Of a stretch of DNA of 64,000 nucleotides, positions 60,501 through 64,000 are shown one piece after another. This stretch comes from an uncultured Bacteroidales bacterium. GTDB taxonomy: Bacteria > Bacteroidota > Bacteroidia > Bacteroidales > UBA932. The position numbers were made by a program, and so were the translations under genes. Below the pieces are notes generated by a model. It saw only the letters and a list, made by a program, of their open reading frames with translations. It did no database searches and had not been told where the DNA came from. The stretch is from NCBI GenBank assembly GCA_944325435.1, contig CALVAC010000006.1, positions 1-64,000 on the forward strand, written 5' to 3'. Each line of letters begins with the position of its first letter. The first letter of the stretch is position 1.

Positions 60501-61505
60501 CGTACTTGTCCAGTTGGTCCTGTCCAGAAGATAACTTCTCGCCTCCTGCTCGAACACGACCTCGTTCCCCTCCCCATCGAATATGAACACAGAGCGCCAT
60601 GTCTTCGGGGAGGATGCGGTGTTTTCAATGAAATCAAACCTCACATCAATCCACCGGCAGTCTCCATCGTGGCCAGTCTCGGTGACACTGCCCGCTTCCC
60701 AGAATGTGGACCTGCCATCGCCAAGGGTACTGACGATGTCCGATATGTCATAATACATGTCAGACGCGGCAAGCCGGCATCTCACCGTCACCGACCCTCC
60801 TCTATAGTCCACCATGTACTCTCCCCTGTCCGCCCTGGCATATCTCCCGGTGACAGCTTCATTATAATGTACGGTACAGACCCCTCCTGTCACATTCTGC
60901 CCCTCCACAGTATATGTGTCCGAGGTCCTGCCATCCGTATATGAGACCGTCACCGGGAAAGAGATACTGCCTCCGGTGCCTGTCCGGGTAGCGACAGTGC
61001 TGCCGTTCTTTTTCAGGACATAGGGCTCTCCCGGCATCGAAAGGCTCAGGACAATGTCAAGCTGCTCTCCTGGCAGTCTTGTCGCGGAAGCCGGAGTCAC
61101 GGAGAATACAGCCGCAGACTGATAATAAGACACCTCATCACCGCGCGCCGATACATGTACCGTCCGCGTAGTTCCGGTCACATTGGCATCCAGGTCAAAC
61201 ACCAGCCGTCCCGAAGTGGAGGACACCGTCACAGAGACAAGCTCCAGGAAACTGTCAGCCCCGGAAGCGGCCAGCTGGCTTTCCACATCATCCATTATGG
61301 CATCCACAATGCCTGTCATCGGCACGGCGACAAAATCCATGACAAGCTGCTCACCTGTCGCAGCCGGATAGTTATAGCTCCCCGGAGACGGGGAGACGAT
61401 GGACTGGACATACATCTCAGGCAGCTCTATTTCCGTAATGAGAGGCTGTGCCGCCACCGCAAGGCAGACCGGCGCGAGAGCCATGGTCGTGACAATCCTT
61501 TTCAT
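57501..61505 (-). CDS. Secreted RHS core protein with HEIEH zinc-protease-like tip, 1334 aa
   Basis: A Sec signal peptide (MKRIVTTMALAPVCLAVAAQ) precedes beta domains (to about 320), YD/RHS repeats (about 330-1050) and the RHS-associated core: YLRDHLGSTRVIVDNDGEVL, SYYPFG, YRYNGKEEQ, DYGARMYDP and SPYSFCAGNPVNYVDPDG. After about residue 1149 the variable tip begins and the DNA becomes AT-rich. The tip has GHEIEH at 1265-1270, an HExxH zinc site, and MEVKAE at 1316-1321, a plausible third ligand as in M91/NleD-type metallopeptidases. Translation is coupled (ATGA) to the shell gene upstream, and the tip overlaps a likely immunity gene. Confidence 0.85.
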   Translation of the reverse strand: MKRIVTTMALAPVCLAVAAQPLITEIELPEMYVQSIVSPSPGSYNYPAATGEQLVMDFVAVPMTGIVDAIMDDVESQLAASGADSFLELVSVTVSSTSGRLVFDLDANVTGTTRTVHVSARGDEVSYYQSAAVFSVTPASATRLPGEQLDIVLSLSMPGEPYVLKKNGSTVATRTGTGGSISFPVTVSYTDGRTSDTYTVEGQNVTGGVCTVHYNEAVTGRYARADRGEYMVDYRGGSVTVRCRLAASDMYYDISDIVSTLGDGRSTFWEAGSVTETGHDGDCRWIDVRFDFIENTASSPKTWRSVFIFDGEGNEVVFEQEARSYLLDRTNWTSTRKFTSEGGRTWAADITYYDGLGRPEQTVSKWASADGSDIVTLLEYDDLGREARIWNPTVCGGWGLRQSPEDVRNSAVAEYGDQYPYSETVYEASVLDRVVRQWLPGEAMRTALASAETGYGSNAAGELLYGTVDDAGNLHLRDTVSAGMFLRQVRTDPDGNPAVEFRSADDRPVLVRSGCGEEISDTYFFYDVHSRLRVVCTPEGSALLSGGKTCLADGDTLRTYCYSYRYDSRGRTVERRQPGRAAEHYVYDAADNMVGYRNGELAADGCWIVYGYDAFHRQLWSGIAVSSLDRAGLQTLADKADGLSSLRDSLDFTLLAECLYDEAPEYGYEELSYAAPSGEWPVPDTARLKGLLTHERLAVIGPDGAATGETVERAFYYDRQSRPVQTAERNHLGRQSRVSTRYDFAGNPVEIREYHQASASSCISSCTEIRYDGRGRRTWESVETGGLPAVDMEYSYDSRDNPVAVKYTLPDTVFTEVYGYNVQGWQTASDSPYFGMELSYYDPVEAASVPSYSGNVSEWRWDYGASGPAGGYSFLYDSQSRLTDAGAVGSAEAGTWTEKDIVYDRNGNMLSLDRYDGEDAESLAFSYSGDRLQSAAGFSGLSGGSGAVYLYDLDGNTVYDPVNGVEIGYNHMNLIGTVGREDTVLAEYRYLADGTKLGAVDGSGNGVEYLGNAVFRRTGDSLSEESLAFSGGRVSVSGRGTTLQISPRVYLRDHLGSTRVIVDNDGEVLERDSYYPFGLRRPDSIPTDSLNRYRYNGKEEQSFAGLPYLDYGARMYDPATARWLSPDPLSDQYCSMSPYSFCAGNPVNYVDPDGKRWVDKYGNVVWDKTGWTSYADEMERLLGQTMSSTPTGRRQLDKIISNSRNIIVDIDYITSPPAFGKTRHKKIFQADDDIYIFLYVKSAARRARRTDGMLTEIEALSVAFGHEIEHITDESLYLDAIEAPELDRERKPDEITEKMIKEFWMQKPLDDVPAMMEVKAETNDELLKLWEKHL

Positions 61506-64000
61506 AATGGCCAGTTGCTATAGTTGTATTCGTATGCTTCCACAAGATTGCCATCCTCATCCTTCACGGATACCAGACGGCCGAACCCATCATAGCCACA
61601 GGATATCTTCCTTCCGGATGGACCGGTCATGGAAGTCACCCCGACAAGCGGGCTGTATGTACAGAGAGTGACCATCGCCCCGGACAGCGCCGACCTCAAC
61701 GCAGAGGCATAACCTTCCAGGACATCATCTCCGGGCATCATGCCGGAAAGGCCGGCAACCGTATCCTCCCCGAGCGCATCACAGACCTGAGACCAGGTCG
61801 CGTTCTCCACCTGCAGCACAGGATAGCGGCCATCATAGCTCCACAGACAGACGACATCCACACCATCCGCACGGGTCAAATAAAGAGGATGTCCATGTTC
61901 ATCATACCTGTGATACACGGTCCTCCAGGCATCTGCCACTATATCCGAGCCGTATGACTGGACAAGCGCAGACGGGGCGAACAGGTCATCATTGTCGCTC
62001 AACAGGTTGGAATAGGACATCGATTCATCCGACACGACCGTGCCGTTTCTCGACACCCGCCTTGAGAGCCAGGATGACACCATGTTGCGGGAGACCATTC
62101 CGGGATATACGGATGCGGAATCGGTGACATACCGGGTCACCGTGACAGTCGAGTCCCCGGTCGCATACCGGGTGACGCTTCTGACCGGAAAACCATATCT
62201 GTTATATTCATAGTCTGTGACAGCACTGACTCCATCAAGTGTTTCCACCGATGACTCCAGGACAGACAATCCTGTGGAAGTATAGTAGTTATAATAGTCG
62301 TACGGACTGGGATTGCGGTTGGATGGAGCATCGAACGCATCCTTGAAATCAGGATACTGAGTATATACAGCATCGTAGTCAGGCATAGCGGAAGCCATGG
62401 ATGACGGAGTACGGACAAATGAAGCATACTGCTTCACTCTCAAATTTTTATACTCAGCCATATTTATCTCTTTATAGCTGTTGTCTAAAGAATAGACCTC
62501 CACATAGCCATCTTCTTCCTTCCTGTACACTGTCTTGCCCAGCAGCTGCCCGGATTTCCATGCATTGTCTCTCAGAAGCCTGTCATCGCTATACCATCTG
62601 TAAGTGTCCCCCACAGGCGGCAACAGTTCATCCGGAAAGTGCAGATACCGGTAGACCGTCTTCCCGTAATCCTCCATGCCATTGCTGACATATTCTGTCA
62701 CATACGGATACACTACCGAACTCCCGGACTGGAAATAACTGCGTTTCGGCATGGATGCGACAGTGGAATACCCTATATAATGATTGGTCCAGCCGGATCC
62801 CAGATAGGTATCATATTCAGAAATGAACTGCTTGCCGGTATATGTATAGTCCGATATCGTCGGATACATCAGAATGGAACCTTTGCCATCCTCGCTGCTC
62901 CCGTATGTGTACCTTTTCCTTTCCGCGAGAACACCATCTTCCGTGTAGTTCCGGATCTCCTTTATCCTCAATCCCCCGAAAACCAGATCCGAGCCTCCCT
63001 CGTGCCATTTGTGGGCCTCGTATGTAAATTCCGTATAGCCTTTTGTCGGATAGACAATCCTGTCCAGAACTCCTTTCATCATCCAGGTCTCGTCAGCTTC
63101 CCTGTCAATACCGTCATTGCCCAGGGCATCACTGACCGGCATATATCTGGAATTTTCGGCCGTAGTTCCGTTGAAATACCCCCAATGGTCAATACCGTTA
63201 TCCGGTCCGTTCATGGAAAAATCTGCCGGTTCTCCATTGTATTCAAAAGAATAACAGTAAGAATCTCCCTCCCTGTCAGTAAATTCGACCTTGTCAAGCC
63301 TGTCTTCCCCATTGCTGAACCTGCCTTTATGCAATGTGACTGTCCGTATCGGCTCCACCGAAGCCTGGCTATAGACCTCTATACATTGCAGATTCCAGGA
63401 ATCATTCCCGGACTGGGAACTATAGACAAACTTCAGATACCCTCCTTTGAAATCTATTCTTGCAAGACGGGGCGGATAAGTGGAATCATACCCTGCCATA
63501 CCGGTATATGTATCTTCAGGATCTGTCCATCCGTATGAATTTTCCGTTATCCGTGTAAATGCGGCATTGATGAAAGGCCGTCTTATCTCATATCCGGCAG
63601 CCGGGGAAATCATGTCGTATGTAAATGTTATCTCATCGGACCTGTCCGCCGGAGTAATTTCTGTCATATACCATTCCTGATACTGTCTCGTGGAAAGAGT
63701 TCCGCCCTCTGTGGCTGTAAAACTGTAGACAATCCCATCTGTATCGGTAATCACCGGTGCTCCCGGAGAGGCTGCTTTCATACCGTTGTCCGGTATGAAT
63801 ACAACGGAAGAAGTCCCTTGGGAGCCCGGGAAAAAGTATGTCCCTGCATGACCGAGAAACGAGAACCGCCACAGGTCGTACTCCCCATCGAGTATCGCCA
63901 GAGCATGGTTTCTTGAACTCTGCGGTCTCGCTCCGTTTGCAGTCTGGCGTATCTCTTCATAATCTTCCCCTACCGGACCTGTCCCGTATTCCGGATCGTA
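61502..64000 (-). CDS. RHS/YD-repeat shell protein, C-terminal 832 residues (runs off right edge)
   Basis: The frame is open from the window edge to the stop at 61502, so the ATG at 63781 is not the start. Visible content includes YDLWRFSFLGHAGTYFFPG, a conserved opening block of Bacteroidetes RHS proteins, then long beta-rich sequence and YD-like repeats near the end (ISCGYDGFGRLVSVKDEDGN, AYEYNYSNWPL). It has no core or tip. Its stop overlaps the start of the core protein, so shell and tip are made as two coupled chains, as in split, TcB/TcC-like arrangements. Confidence 0.8.
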   Translation of the reverse strand, partial: YDPEYGTGPVGEDYEEIRQTANGARPQSSRNHALAILDGEYDLWRFSFLGHAGTYFFPGSQGTSSVVFIPDNGMKAASPGAPVITDTDGIVYSFTATEGGTLSTRQYQEWYMTEITPADRSDEITFTYDMISPAAGYEIRRPFINAAFTRITENSYGWTDPEDTYTGMAGYDSTYPPRLARIDFKGGYLKFVYSSQSGNDSWNLQCIEVYSQASVEPIRTVTLHKGRFSNGEDRLDKVEFTDREGDSYCYSFEYNGEPADFSMNGPDNGIDHWGYFNGTTAENSRYMPVSDALGNDGIDREADETWMMKGVLDRIVYPTKGYTEFTYEAHKWHEGGSDLVFGGLRIKEIRNYTEDGVLAERKRYTYGSSEDGKGSILMYPTISDYTYTGKQFISEYDTYLGSGWTNHYIGYSTVASMPKRSYFQSGSSVVYPYVTEYVSNGMEDYGKTVYRYLHFPDELLPPVGDTYRWYSDDRLLRDNAWKSGQLLGKTVYRKEEDGYVEVYSLDNSYKEINMAEYKNLRVKQYASFVRTPSSMASAMPDYDAVYTQYPDFKDAFDAPSNRNPSPYDYYNYYTSTGLSVLESSVETLDGVSAVTDYEYNRYGFPVRSVTRYATGDSTVTVTRYVTDSASVYPGMVSRNMVSSWLSRRVSRNGTVVSDESMSYSNLLSDNDDLFAPSALVQSYGSDIVADAWRTVYHRYDEHGHPLYLTRADGVDVVCLWSYDGRYPVLQVENATWSQVCDALGEDTVAGLSGMMPGDDVLEGYASALRSALSGAMVTLCTYSPLVGVTSMTGPSGRKISCGYDGFGRLVSVKDEDGNLVEAYEYNYSNWPL

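Noticed and set aside
62639..63538. 299-codon plus-strand frame
   Set aside because: Antisense of the RHS shell protein; no start signals or motifs.
1..64000. CRISPR array
   Set aside because: No run of regularly spaced direct repeats was seen anywhere, and there are no cas genes.
1..64000. Insertion sequence or integrase
   Set aside because: No complete transposase or integrase with terminal repeats was found; the only related item is the core-deleted Rpn gene.

Overview
The window reads as chromosomal DNA of a gut-type Bacteroidales bacterium. The evidence is a SusC/SusD pair driven by an ECF sigma factor and a FecR anti-sigma factor, many lipoproteins, a two-part RHS/YD-repeat locus, and repeated TAnnTTTG promoter elements, the -7 box of Bacteroidetes sigma. 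I cannot name the genus. Most of the window is dense and operonic, with moderate to high GC. Two stretches look acquired or decaying: the left end to about 12.7 kb, and the AT-richer tail of the RHS locus at 54.3-58.0 kb.

Layout. 1-2340: small unknown genes, an HTH plus methyltransferase-like gene, and the last 45 codons of a lost NodT-type efflux channel. 2365-12728: a redox regulon. A four-gene operon encodes an exported flavodoxin/ferredoxin, a NapH-NapG-like membrane Fe-S protein, an exported aldo/keto reductase with Fe-S domains and a secreted aldo/keto reductase. It is followed by a MATE exporter with a structured leader, a cytosolic aldo/keto reductase, a flavin reductase, an AraC regulator and two broken genes. 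Four promoters here share a 37-bp element placed exactly 22 bp upstream of the -7 box, which I infer to be the AraC operator. 12.7-17.6 kb: HAD hydrolase, AEC carrier, a lipoprotein form of peptide deformylase, an SMR (Gdx-like) exporter and NhaA. 17.7-23.6 kb: an RND adaptor, then one 1527-residue protein that joins the RND pump to its outer-membrane channel. 23.6-30.2 kb: phosphodiesterase, RadA, DacB, GalE, tRNA-Leu, a YhcH-family protein and a PAP2 phosphatase. 30.3-36.7 kb: two DUF5722 lipoproteins, 4-alpha-glucanotransferase and tRNA-Ser.

36.7-47.6 kb: SmpB, then a SusC/SusD locus read on the minus strand: ECF sigma, FecR, STN-type SusC, SusD, a PKD plus beta-propeller lipoprotein and an endonuclease/phosphatase-family lipoprotein. 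It has no recognisable glycosidase. 47.7-54.1 kb: PGK, metK behind a SAM-II riboswitch and a terminator, NDK, a DUF4886 protein, an NlpC/P60 peptidase, a small conserved protein and an internally deleted Rpn-type nuclease. 54.3-64.0 kb: the RHS locus. A YD-repeat shell protein runs off the right edge and overlaps (ATGA) a secreted RHS core protein. That protein's variable tip carries an HEIEH zinc-protease motif and overlaps a likely immunity gene. Three more unknown secreted proteins follow, then an 84-bp copy of the RHS core, which looks like the scar of an earlier tip exchange.

The points most worth following up are the shared operator and the exported electron chain it controls, the pump-channel fusion, and the RHS tip with its downstream copy of the core. 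All family assignments were made by reading the translations; no database search was run.
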